Assembly (NCBI GenBank): GCA_022562335.1
Contig: JADFPM010000199.1
Coordinates: 1 to 5,104 of the forward strand
Reading direction: 5' to 3'
Source of the DNA: Chloroflexota bacterium
Lineage (GTDB): Bacteria; Chloroflexota; Dehalococcoidia; Lucifugimonadales; UBA3495
Length of the DNA stretch: 5,104 nucleotides
The notes under the pieces are model-generated. The model ran no database searches. It had not been told where the DNA came from and saw only the letters and a program-made list of their open reading frames with translations. Within the stretch, counting starts at the first letter, position 1. Each line of letters begins with the position of its first letter. Positions 1-5,104 of the stretch are shown here, piece by piece. The position numbers and the translations under genes are program-made.

Positions 1-190
1 TATTACGTTCAACAGACGGTCAGACGCTGCTGGTTACAGGCGATACCCACATAGGATCTGCAATCGTGGACTGCTCTAACATTGGCCGCACCCCACGGGA
101 GGCCCGGTATGCCCGAGTCCCATCGGCCATACTAACGCACCGGCCGTCGTGGGCACAACCGCATTTCCGTCCCCAGATTTATTCGATGAC

Positions 191-247
191 GTGCCGGTAT
201 TGGGCCAAATCATGACCGGCGCTAATGATGGTTAACCCAATAGGCAC
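191..247. repeat. Imperfect inverted repeat upstream of pstS
   Basis: The left arm GTGCCGGTATTGGG (191-204) pairs with the right arm CCCAATAGGCAC (236-247). All 12 bases of the right arm are complementary, with a two-base GG bulge (196-197) on the left. The 31-base interval contains a further 5-bp pairing, ATCAT (209-213) with ATGAT (225-229). No run of T follows the right arm (the next bases are AGGACTGCC), so it does not look like an intrinsic terminator. It could be a transcript hairpin of an upstream gene, a protein binding site, or a decayed repeat element. Confidence 0.5.
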
Positions 248-323
248 AGGACTGCCAAATCCTGCTGCTTGCCGCATGGGACCTGGTCCGTTGGTTGCCA
301 AATAAGCCAGCCTTCCAAAAATT

Positions 324-342
324 TATGATGTTCGGCGATAAT
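324..342 (+). promoter_or_regulatory. Candidate -10 region(s) for pstS
   Basis: Two boxes match the sigma-70 type -10 consensus at five of six positions: TATGAT (324-329) and GATAAT (337-342). Neither has a convincing -35 hexamer 16-18 bases upstream. TTGCCA at 295-300 resembles a -35, but it sits 23 bases before the first box, which is too far. Use of the first box would start the message near 336 and leave room for the ribosome binding site at 349-353. Use of the second would give a nearly leaderless message. A weak -35 is what an activator-dependent promoter would show, which fits phosphate-starvation control, but this is inference. Confidence 0.25.
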
Positions 343-348
343 ATGCGT

Positions 349-353
349 AGGTG
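349..353 (+). promoter_or_regulatory. Ribosome binding site that decides the pstS start
   Basis: AGGTG at 349-353 is complementary to the CACCT of the 16S rRNA 3' end and lies six bases before the ATG at 360. The alternative in-frame GTG at 351 overlaps this motif and has no purine-rich site of its own upstream. An in-frame TAG at 348-350 rules out any start further upstream. The ATG at 360 is therefore preferred. Confidence 0.5.
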
Positions 354-359
354 CGATGG

Positions 360-1391
360 ATGTTAAGCATGTGCGGGGTGCTGCAGGACATCAAATACAA
401 TAAATTTGGCCCGATAGCGATAGCAGTGTTGGTGTTATTGGCCGCGGCTTGCACCTGGGGCGTCCAGGATGGATCTCAAACCATAATCATCGACGGGTCC
501 AGCACGGTTTTCCCCATCGCCGAAGCAGCGGCCGAGGAGTTTGGCCTTCTCACGGGTGGCGCGGTCCGGGTGGCGGTGGGGGTCTCAGGCACCGGCGGCG
601 GCTTTCAGAAATTCTGCTCCGGCGAGACGGACATCACCAACGCCTCCCGGCCCATCAAATCCATCGAAGTGGATATGTGCGCCGAAGGGGGCGTGGAATT
701 CATCGAAATGCCGGTGGCCTTTGACGGCGTCACCGTGATGGTCAATCCGGAATCCGAATTCGTGCGTTGCATCACCATTGAAGAACTGCATACCATATGG
801 GGGCCCGAGGCTGAAGGTAAGATCACTAACTGGAACCAGGTGCGTCCCGAATGGCCCGACCAAAGGCTGCAGCTTTACGGCCCAGGAGTGGACTCGGGCA
901 CTTTTGACTATTTCACCGAGACGGTCAATGGAGAGGCCCAGGCATCCCGGGGAGATTTCACCGCCAGCGAGAACGACAACGTGTTGGTGCAGGGCATATC
1001 TGGGGACAAGAATAGCCTGGGGTTCTTTGGGTACGTCTACTATTTCGAGAATGCCGAGAAACTAAAGGTTTTGGCCGTGGACGGTGGCGATGGCTGCGTG
1101 GTGCCCAGTGAGGACACCATAAAAGACGGCAGTTATGCCCCATTGTCACGGCCGCTATTCCTGTACGTAACCAAATCGTCGGCCGAAAAGCCCATGGTTC
1201 AAGAATTCATTCGGTTTTACTTCAGCCCCGAAGGCCAGGAGTTGGTAAGCGAAGTAGGTTATGTGCCCTTCCCGGGGCAGGTATACGAGTTGGCCTTGGC
1301 CCGGTTTGAAGGCCTGAAGACTGGGACCCTGTTCGGAGGGAGCGACCCCCAAAAGGGGACGGTGGAAGAAATCCTCTCGTCCTCGCCTTGA
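360..1391 (+). CDS. pstS: Phosphate ABC transporter substrate-binding lipoprotein PstS
   Basis: The product captures inorganic phosphate outside the cytoplasmic membrane and delivers it to PstC/PstA. It has 343 residues from the ATG at 360 (346 if the GTG at 351 is used). A short basic N-terminus (K12, K15) is followed by a hydrophobic run (about 18-30) ending in LLAAAC, so Cys31 is the likely lipid-anchored residue. Ala at -3 is less usual than Leu in a lipobox. The mature part has the phosphate-binding loops of the family: DGSSTVFP (45-52), SGTGGG (76-81), TNASRP (93-98) and YGPGVDSGTFDYFTE (173-187). Four further cysteines (86, 107, 137, 246) could form disulfides; as I recall, they recur in this PstS subfamily. 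Length is normal and no motif is missing. It is the first gene of the operon, separated from pstC by 159 bases. Confidence 0.95.
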   Translation: MLSMCGVLQDIKYNKFGPIAIAVLVLLAAACTWGVQDGSQTIIIDGSSTVFPIAEAAAEEFGLLTGGAVRVAVGVSGTGGGFQKFCSGETDITNASRPIKSIEVDMCAEGGVEFIEMPVAFDGVTVMVNPESEFVRCITIEELHTIWGPEAEGKITNWNQVRPEWPDQRLQLYGPGVDSGTFDYFTETVNGEAQASRGDFTASENDNVLVQGISGDKNSLGFFGYVYYFENAEKLKVLAVDGGDGCVVPSEDTIKDGSYAPLSRPLFLYVTKSSAEKPMVQEFIRFYFSPEGQELVSEVGYVPFPGQVYELALARFEGLKTGTLFGGSDPQKGTVEEILSSSP

Positions 1392-1396
1392 GGCGA
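1383..1396 (+). other. Small hairpin over the pstS stop codon
   Basis: TCGCC-TTGA-GGCGA forms a 5-bp stem with a 4-base loop, and the TGA stop of pstS lies in the loop. No T-run follows, so it is not an intrinsic terminator. It might protect the 3' end of a processed pstS message, but a stem this short can arise by chance. Confidence 0.3.
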
Positions 1397-1421
1397 TGTG
1401 TCTAAAGGGATTTGCCTTGGG

Positions 1422-1504
1422 AGGATCATTGGGCGTCTCACCCGCTTGTAAACCTGGGGCGGTGGAATTATCCTGGTAACGGCGGCCCAAAAAATTCTGG
1501 GGCC
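1422..1504 (+). other. Possible stem-loops in the pstS-pstC gap
   Basis: The 159-base gap contains several short inverted repeats. CACCCGC (1439-1445) pairs with GCGGTG (1459-1464) with one bulged C, enclosed by AGGAT (1422-1426) against ATCCT (1470-1474). GGCCC (1484-1488) pairs with GGGCC (1500-1504) across an A-rich loop. None is followed by a clear T-run. Hairpins here often reduce read-through or stabilise the upstream message, so that the binding protein is made in excess over the membrane subunits. That role is inference here. Confidence 0.3.
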
Positions 1505-1550
1505 CATTGGTTTGTTGACGTTTTGCTTGTGATTTGGGGACTCCGCAAGA

Positions 1551-2492
1551 ATGGTTGAACCGGCCGCCGGTCCGCCGGTCTCCTCCGGAGCTTACCGCCG
1601 TCCCCACAACTGGCGACGGTGGCTTCCAGAACGTATCATCGGTTTTTTCCTTCTTTTATGTGCTGCCGCTTCCATCCTGACCACCGTGGGCATAGTTTCG
1701 GTCCTTATATTTGAGGCGGCCCATTTCTTCGGCCAGGTCTCCATCTTCGAATATCTGGGCGGAACCCGCTGGACCCCTCTCTTCGCATCAAAGCACTTCG
1801 GCGTGCTGGCGCTACTATCGGGCACCATGCTCACCGCCGTTGGCTCCATGGCGGTGGCCTTGCCCCTGGGAGTGCTGAGCGCCATCTATTTGAGCGAATA
1901 CGCCCGCGAGCCGGTCCGCCGGGTTTGCAAACCTATCTTGGAGGTTTTGGCGGGAATACCCACGGTGGTCTATGGGTACTTCGCCCTGCTATTCGTAACG
2001 CCATTGATCCGGGGGGTCTCTGAAAACGTGGCGGTGTTCAACGCCCTCAGCGCCAGTATCGTAATGGGAATCATGATCTTGCCCATGGTCTCCAGCCTGA
2101 GCGAGGATGCCATGCGCGCCGTGCCCCGGTCGCTGCGGGAAGCGGCGTACGCCCTGGGTTCCACCAAGCTGGAGGTTTCAACCCGGGTGGTGATCCCCGC
2201 GGCGCTATCCGGGATCGTGGCGTCTTTCATATTGGCCGCCTCCAGGGCCATCGGCGAGACCATGATCGTGACCATAGCTGCGGGGCAAAACCCCACCTTC
2301 ACCTTGAACCCATTCATTCCCATCGAGACTATGACGGCCTACATCGTTCAGGTCAGCCAGGGCGATACCCCCACGGGAACGCTGGAATACGAGACGATTT
2401 TCGCCGTGGCCCTGAGCCTGTTCGTCATCACCCTGGGCATGAACTCTTTGAGCCAATTCTTCGTGCGCCGTTTCCGTGAGGTGTACCAGTAA
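1551..2492 (+). CDS. pstC: Phosphate ABC transporter permease PstC
   Basis: This is one of the two membrane subunits forming the phosphate channel. The 313-residue product has a hydrophilic N-terminus (1-27) and about six membrane segments: roughly 29-57, 84-112, 130-152, 164-185, 218-243 and 282-304. The family motif LAGIPTVVYG is at 133-142. The cytoplasmic EAA loop that docks on the ATPase begins at EAAYALG (197-203). SRAIGET (231-237) carries the conserved Arg232 and Glu236, charged membrane residues whose equivalents matter for transport in E. coli. An in-frame TGA at 1530-1532 leaves ATG 1551 as the first ATG. A purine-rich GGGGA lies ten bases before it, slightly distant for a ribosome site. 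The end overlaps the pstA start by one base. It is told from PstA by the SRAIGETMIV motif, the long N-terminus and the gene order. Confidence 0.95.
   Translation: MVEPAAGPPVSSGAYRRPHNWRRWLPERIIGFFLLLCAAASILTTVGIVSVLIFEAAHFFGQVSIFEYLGGTRWTPLFASKHFGVLALLSGTMLTAVGSMAVALPLGVLSAIYLSEYAREPVRRVCKPILEVLAGIPTVVYGYFALLFVTPLIRGVSENVAVFNALSASIVMGIMILPMVSSLSEDAMRAVPRSLREAAYALGSTKLEVSTRVVIPAALSGIVASFILAASRAIGETMIVTIAAGQNPTFTLNPFIPIETMTAYIVQVSQGDTPTGTLEYETIFAVALSLFVITLGMNSLSQFFVRRFREVYQ
2478..2483 (+). promoter_or_regulatory. Ribosome binding site of pstA inside pstC
   Basis: GAGGTG sits within the last codons of pstC, eight bases before the ATG at 2492. The stop of pstC and the start of pstA share one base (TAATG), a typical arrangement for translational coupling, which would keep the two channel subunits in equal amounts. 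Confidence 0.7.
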
Positions 2493-3376
2493 TGGCGGTG
2501 ATTGGGCCCACCGAATTCACCCAGGGGATGGCCCGCCGCAAGTGGCGCGGCAGGGCCTTTCATGCCATGTGCCTGCTGGCCGTGGTATTGGCTCTGGGAA
2601 TGCTGGCGGTCTTGTTGATCTACCTGGTGCTGCAGGGATGGACCAGGGTCAACTGGGATTTTCTGACCAGCTTTCCCTCGCGTCACCCGGAGCAGGCGGG
2701 CATCCACAGCGCCTTGCTGGGGAGCATCTATCTGGTCATCATCGCGGGGTTCGTGGCCTTCGTCCTGGGGGTTGGCGCCGCCATATACCTGGAGGAATAC
2801 GCCGGCCGCCACTGGATCAACCGGGTGATCCAGGTGAATATCGCCAATCTGGCGGGGGTGCCGTCCATCGTATACGGGCTCTTGGGGCTGGAGATATTCG
2901 TCCGCACCATGGGCATGGGAAAGAGCCTGCTGGCCGGCGGATTCACCCTGGGTTTGTTGGTGCTGCCCATCATCATCATCGCTGCGGAAGAAGCCATTCG
3001 GGCGGTGCCATCATCGGTTCGCCAGGGCGCTTACGGGCTGGGGGCGACGCGGTGGCAGACTATCTGGCACCTGGTGCTGCCCCAGGCCTTTCCCGGGATA
3101 TTGACGGGAATGATCCTGGCGGTCAGCCGGGCCATTGGTGAGACCGCGCCCCTGATCGTGGTGGGGGCTCTGGCCTTTGTGCCCTTTGCTCCCGACAGCC
3201 CCTTTAGCCGGTTTAGCGCGTTGCCCATCCAGATATTCAACTGGACGGCGCGGCCTCAAGCCGGGTTTCACGAAGCCGCCGCCGCCGGTATAATTGTGTT
3301 ACTGGTCGTGTTGCTGGCAATGAACGCCGCGGCGGTGATCCTAAGAAACAAGTTCCAAAGCCCACCGGAAGGATAG
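2492..3376 (+). CDS. pstA: Phosphate ABC transporter permease PstA
   Basis: This is the second channel subunit, pairing with PstC in the cytoplasmic membrane. The 294-residue product has about six membrane segments, near 26-50, 76-102, 117-138, 147-166, 199-226 and 262-286. Features in order are LAGVPSIVYG (120-129), the ATPase-docking loop beginning at RQGAYGLGATRW (177-188) with its LP pair at 196-197, and SRAIGET (212-218) with the conserved Arg213 and Glu217. In the docking loop the canonical EAA triplet reads QGA, a common variation among PstA proteins. The start is well supported by a strong ribosome site and the one-base overlap with pstC. A reading frame on the same strand at 2476-3141 is only a shadow of this gene. 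Length and motifs are normal. Confidence 0.95.
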   Translation: MAVIGPTEFTQGMARRKWRGRAFHAMCLLAVVLALGMLAVLLIYLVLQGWTRVNWDFLTSFPSRHPEQAGIHSALLGSIYLVIIAGFVAFVLGVGAAIYLEEYAGRHWINRVIQVNIANLAGVPSIVYGLLGLEIFVRTMGMGKSLLAGGFTLGLLVLPIIIIAAEEAIRAVPSSVRQGAYGLGATRWQTIWHLVLPQAFPGILTGMILAVSRAIGETAPLIVVGALAFVPFAPDSPFSRFSALPIQIFNWTARPQAGFHEAAAAGIIVLLVVLLAMNAAAVILRNKFQSPPEG

Positions 3377-3395
3377 TACCGGAAAGGCCAGTGGC

Positions 3396-3399
3396 AGGT
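3396..3399 (+). promoter_or_regulatory. Ribosome binding site candidate for pstB
   Basis: AGGT at 3396-3399, in the 30-base gap after pstA, is seven bases before the in-frame GTG at 3407 and thirteen bases before the ATG at 3413. The spacing favours the GTG, while start-codon preference favours the ATG. The two proteins differ by only two residues. Confidence 0.4.
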
Positions 3400-3406
3400 T
3401 AGCGCA

Positions 3407-4180
3407 GTGCAAATGTCTGAGCCCATCCTCCAGACAAAAAATCTAAACGTGTACTACGGCACAAAGCGCGTGGTGACCGACGTCACCCTGGACTTTGCCC
3501 GCAACCGTATCACCGCCATCATCGGCCCCTCGGGGTGCGGTAAAAGCACCTTGCTCAGGTGCTTCAACCGCATGAACGACCTGATACCATCGGCCACCAT
3601 CACCGGCCAAGTGTTGTTTGACGGGAAGGACCTGTACGCGCCGGATGTGGACCCAACCGAGATCCGCTATCAGATCGGCATGGTGTTCCAAAACCCAAAC
3701 CCATTCCCAAAGTCGATTTACGACAACGTCGCCTTTGGCCCCAAGATCAACGGTTTTCGAGGTGATTTTCCGGAACTGGTGGAAAGATCGCTGCGGCGCG
3801 CCGCCCTGTGGGAAGAGGTCAAGGACCGCCTGAAGAGCAGCGCGCTGGCCCTCTCCGGCGGCCAGCAGCAGCGGCTGTGCATCGCCCGGGCGCTGGCGGT
3901 GGAGCCCAAGGTGATCCTTATGGACGAGCCGTGCTCATCTTTGGACCCCATCGCCACCCTGGCGGTGGAAGACCTGATGCGTGAGCTGTCCCAAGATTAT
4001 TCCATCGTCATCGTCACGCACAACATGCAGCAGGCGGCCCGAGTTTCCGATAACACCGCTTTCCTGATGGCCGATCACGATCGAATCGGCGAGCTCATCG
4101 AATACGGGGAAAGCAGGCAGATATTCACCAATCCCAAGGACGAACGGACTGAAGCCTATATCACCGGGCGATTTGGCTGA
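3407..4180 (+). CDS. pstB: Phosphate ABC transporter ATP-binding protein PstB
   Basis: This cytoplasmic ATPase acts as a dimer on PstC/PstA and hydrolyses ATP to drive phosphate import. The product has 257 residues from the GTG at 3407 (255 from the ATG at 3413). All nucleotide-binding motifs are intact: Walker A GPSGCGKST (40-48, Lys46), Q-loop at Gln95 in VFQNPNPF, signature LSGGQQQR (149-156), Walker B VILMDEP (169-175, catalytic Glu174), D-loop SSLD (177-180) and switch His205. The NPNPFP stretch after the Q-loop and DEPCSxLDP are hallmarks of PstB as opposed to other ABC ATPases. The usual Ala of DEPCSALDP is Ser178 here, a mild substitution. The C-terminus FTNPKDERTEAYITGRFG is also typical of PstB. 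The gene lies 30 bases after pstA and 15 before phoU, so it is very likely cotranscribed. Confidence 0.97.
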   Translation: MQMSEPILQTKNLNVYYGTKRVVTDVTLDFARNRITAIIGPSGCGKSTLLRCFNRMNDLIPSATITGQVLFDGKDLYAPDVDPTEIRYQIGMVFQNPNPFPKSIYDNVAFGPKINGFRGDFPELVERSLRRAALWEEVKDRLKSSALALSGGQQQRLCIARALAVEPKVILMDEPCSSLDPIATLAVEDLMRELSQDYSIVIVTHNMQQAARVSDNTAFLMADHDRIGELIEYGESRQIFTNPKDERTEAYITGRFG

Positions 4181-4195
4181 GGACGGAGTGCGGGC

Positions 4196-4861
4196 ATGGT
4201 AAGAGCCGACTTTAACCGGAGTTTGATCCAATTGCAGGACGACTTGTTGTCCCTGGGTGATCTGGTGGAAAAGGCCATAATCAAGTCCATGGACGCGCTG
4301 GAACAGCGGGACCTTAAAGCGTCTTTCGAAGTGGTCCAGGACGACGACTTGATTGACGAGAAACGGTTCCGGTTGGAAGAGGATTCCATTGATCTCATAG
4401 CTACCCAGCAGCCCCTGGCCACCGACCTGCGGACCCTGATCGTCGCTTTGCAGATCGCGGTGGAACTGGAAAGGATGGGCGATTATGCGGAAGGCATCGG
4501 GAAAGTAAGCCTGATCATCGGCGATGAGCCCCTGTTCAAACACATTGAAGAACTGCGCCACATGTCGGTCCACGCCAGGGATATGTTACGCCGCAGCCTT
4601 AAAGCCCTGGTCGACCGGGACATCGCCGCGGCCCGCCAGGTGTGGGACGACGACGATAGGGTCGATAGACTATACGACGAGGTATGCCGGGAATTGTTCG
4701 CCGGCATGGCTCGGGAGCCCCAGACCATCGAGCGGGCTACCCACCTCCTTTGGGTGGCCCATGACCTGGAGCGGATGGCCGATCGCGCTACCAATATCGC
4801 GGAGCGGGTGATCTTCCTGGTCACCGGCGGCCAGGTGGACGACATGGACCAAAGCCGCTGA
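4196..4861 (+). CDS. phoU: Phosphate signalling protein PhoU
   Basis: PhoU is a cytoplasmic, largely helical protein that ties Pst transporter state to phosphate signalling and limits uptake. In E. coli it contacts both PstB and the sensor kinase PhoR. The 221-residue product shows the two-fold internal repeat of the family, each half a three-helix bundle. The two halves carry the metal-binding signatures ELERMGDYAEGI (90-101) and DLERMADRATNIAE (190-203), following the E/DxxxD pattern. The N-terminus FNRSLIQLQDDLLSLGDLVEKAI is also typical. GGAG at 4185-4188 lies seven bases before the ATG at 4196. It follows pstB by 15 bases and closes the operon. No PhoR or PhoB gene is in the window, so its signalling partner, if any, is encoded elsewhere. 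Confidence 0.95.
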   Translation: MVRADFNRSLIQLQDDLLSLGDLVEKAIIKSMDALEQRDLKASFEVVQDDDLIDEKRFRLEEDSIDLIATQQPLATDLRTLIVALQIAVELERMGDYAEGIGKVSLIIGDEPLFKHIEELRHMSVHARDMLRRSLKALVDRDIAAARQVWDDDDRVDRLYDEVCRELFAGMAREPQTIERATHLLWVAHDLERMADRATNIAERVIFLVTGGQVDDMDQSR

Positions 4862-4940
4862 CCGGCGAGGGAGGCCGCACACTGGTTTCGTCGTCCTGAT
4901 CCACCGTGGCTGGCCAATGGGTTCCTTCTCTTCCCCGATT

Positions 4941-4987
4941 CGGTTATGTCTAGTATAATGTGTTTCCAATTTCCGGTTATGTCTGGT
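4941..4987. repeat. Direct repeat pair spaced 33 bases around a -10 box
   Basis: CGGTTATGTCTAGT (4941-4954) recurs as CGGTTATGTCTGGT (4974-4987), 13 of 14 bases identical. The similarity extends upstream as TTCC at 4931-4934 and 4964-4967. The offset of 33 bases is close to three turns of the DNA helix, so both copies would face the same side. The first copy abuts the TATAAT box and the second lies just past the expected transcription start, which suggests a tandem operator. No regulator can be named. Confidence 0.5.
4954..4959 (+). promoter_or_regulatory. Perfect -10 box TATAAT, promoter for the gene at 5071
   Basis: TATAAT matches the sigma-70 type consensus exactly. The hexamer 17 bases upstream, TTCCCC (4931-4936), is a poor -35, and there is no TG extension. 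Transcription would start near 4966, giving a leader of about 105 bases before the ATG at 5071. It lies 92 bases past phoU, so the next gene probably has its own promoter rather than depending on the pst operon. Confidence 0.5.
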
Positions 4988-5003
4988 TCATTCCGGAAAA
5001 TTG
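4967..5003 (+). other. Inverted repeat at the start of the leader of the next gene
   Basis: CAATTTCCGG (4967-4976) is complementary to CCGGAAAATTG (4993-5003) apart from one extra A on the right side, with a 16-base loop. It begins at the expected 5' end of the transcript from the TATAAT box. It could be a 5' stabilising hairpin or a dyad operator that includes the second direct repeat in its loop. No T-run follows, so it is not an intrinsic terminator. Confidence 0.45.
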
Positions 5004-5061
5004 GGCGCAAATTCGACGGTTTTGGGTTGGTGATGAAGTGGGGTGGTGGTGGTTCCGGGCT

Positions 5062-5068
5062 GGAGAGG
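5062..5068 (+). promoter_or_regulatory. Strong ribosome binding site for the gene at 5071
   Basis: GGAGAGG lies just before the ATG at 5071; its GGAG part (5062-5065) is five bases from the start. It is the best such site in the window and is the main reason for calling the start of a gene here. Confidence 0.55.
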
Positions 5069-5070
5069 TT

Positions 5071-5104
5071 ATGCCTGAGAAGTATGAGGATGAAGTCGAA
5101 GAGA
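5071..5104 (+). CDS. Start of an unidentified protein, cut by the window edge
   Basis: Eleven codons are visible, reading MPEKYEDEVEE, a very acidic N-terminus. The call rests on the strong ribosome site and the upstream promoter-like elements. I cannot assign a function. I have a loose impression that similar acidic starts occur on membrane-associated proteins of Chloroflexota, but too little is visible to rely on it. An overlapping frame starting GTG-ATG at 5030 is also open to the edge, but it lacks a ribosome site and reads as a low-complexity glycine run. Confidence 0.5.
   Translation, partial: MPEKYEDEVEE

Larger units (their letters stand above)
1..359. other. Upstream region of the pst operon, no assignable gene
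   Basis: This stretch precedes pstS and holds no gene I recognise. One frame on the + strand is open from base 3 to a TGA at 213-215 (about 70 codons, entering from the left edge). Its translation (for example TLLVTGDTHIGSAIVD) looks vaguely protein-like, but it matches nothing I know and its third-position GC is only about 59 percent, so it could equally be chance. Short open stretches on the - strand are broken by stops. Structural elements seen are an imperfect inverted repeat at 191-247, GCCAAAT at 204-210, 254-260 and 297-303, and an odd palindrome GGACC-T-GGTCC at 279-289. Weak -10-like boxes TATGAT (324-329) and GATAAT (337-342) have no good -35 partner. The regulatory region of pstS most likely lies in the last 150 bases. 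Confidence 0.6.

Noticed and set aside
75..175. Short - strand stretch reading VVPTTAGALV...HTGPPVGCG, faintly like a PAAR-type repeat protein
   Set aside because: A stop follows immediately, the frame cannot be joined to neighbouring protein-like pieces without frameshifts, and the resemblance is only a few residues long.
279..289. Odd palindrome GGACCTGGTCC
   Set aside because: It has a one-base centre, so it cannot form a hairpin, and a single 11-base palindrome is unremarkable without conservation data.
1155..1607. Open frame of 150 codons on the - strand over the end of pstS and the following gap
   Set aside because: Most of it is antisense to pstS, the translation looks random, and there is no ribosome site to support it.
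2476..3141. Open frame of 221 codons on the + strand overlapping pstA
   Set aside because: It is rich in Gly, His and Arg without any domain pattern, and it runs in another frame through the conserved PstA motifs. It is a shadow of pstA.
3935..4573. Open frame of 212 codons on the - strand across the pstB-phoU junction
   Set aside because: It lies antisense to two intact, clearly recognised genes. Its translation has no recognisable motif, and such shadow frames are common opposite GC-rich coding sequence.
4863..4877. Possible terminator hairpin CGGC...GCCG just after phoU
   Set aside because: The stem is only four base pairs and no T-run follows.
1..5104. CRISPR arrays, tRNA or rRNA genes, insertion sequences and defence genes
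   Set aside because: I looked for regularly spaced repeats, tRNA-like T-arm sequence, transposase motifs and terminal inverted repeats, and found none. The coding content is entirely the pst-phoU operon plus one cut-off gene start.

Overview
The window holds one complete high-affinity phosphate uptake operon, in the order pstS, pstC, pstA, pstB, phoU, all on the + strand. A non-coding or unresolved stretch lies upstream, and the start of a further gene is cut by the right edge. Base composition looks like the high fifties in percent GC (judged by eye). The PstS belongs to the lipoprotein-type PstS family that carries a YGPGxDSGTFDYFTE motif, which is widespread in Chloroflexota, Cyanobacteria and other non-proteobacteria. 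The cut-off gene begins MPEKYEDEVEE, an acidic start that I loosely associate with Chloroflexota (Dehalococcoidia/SAR202-like) genomes. The taxonomic guess is therefore Chloroflexota, held with low confidence; nothing in the window proves it.

Layout. Bases 1-359 carry no gene I can name. They contain an imperfect long inverted repeat (191-247), three copies of GCCAAAT, weak -10-like boxes, and a frame open from the left edge to 215 that may or may not be the end of a gene. pstS follows (360-1391), then a 159-base gap with possible hairpins but no clear terminator. pstC (1551-2492) and pstA (2492-3376) overlap by one base (TAATG). pstB (3407-4180) and phoU (4196-4861) follow after gaps of 30 and 15 bases. 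After phoU there is no convincing terminator. Around 4931-5003 there is a perfect TATAAT box, embedded in a pair of direct repeats 33 bases apart and followed by a hairpin. It probably drives the gene that starts at 5071 with a strong ribosome binding site.

How the genes work together. PstS is a membrane-anchored lipoprotein that captures inorganic phosphate outside the membrane. PstC and PstA form the membrane channel, and a PstB dimer on the cytoplasmic face powers transport with ATP. PhoU links transporter state to phosphate signalling and restrains uptake. No PhoR/PhoB-type sensor or regulator is visible, so any two-component control is encoded elsewhere.

All five proteins have full length and intact key motifs. 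I see no new enzymatic or defence system here. The observations worth a second look are regulatory: the structured non-coding stretches at both ends of the operon.
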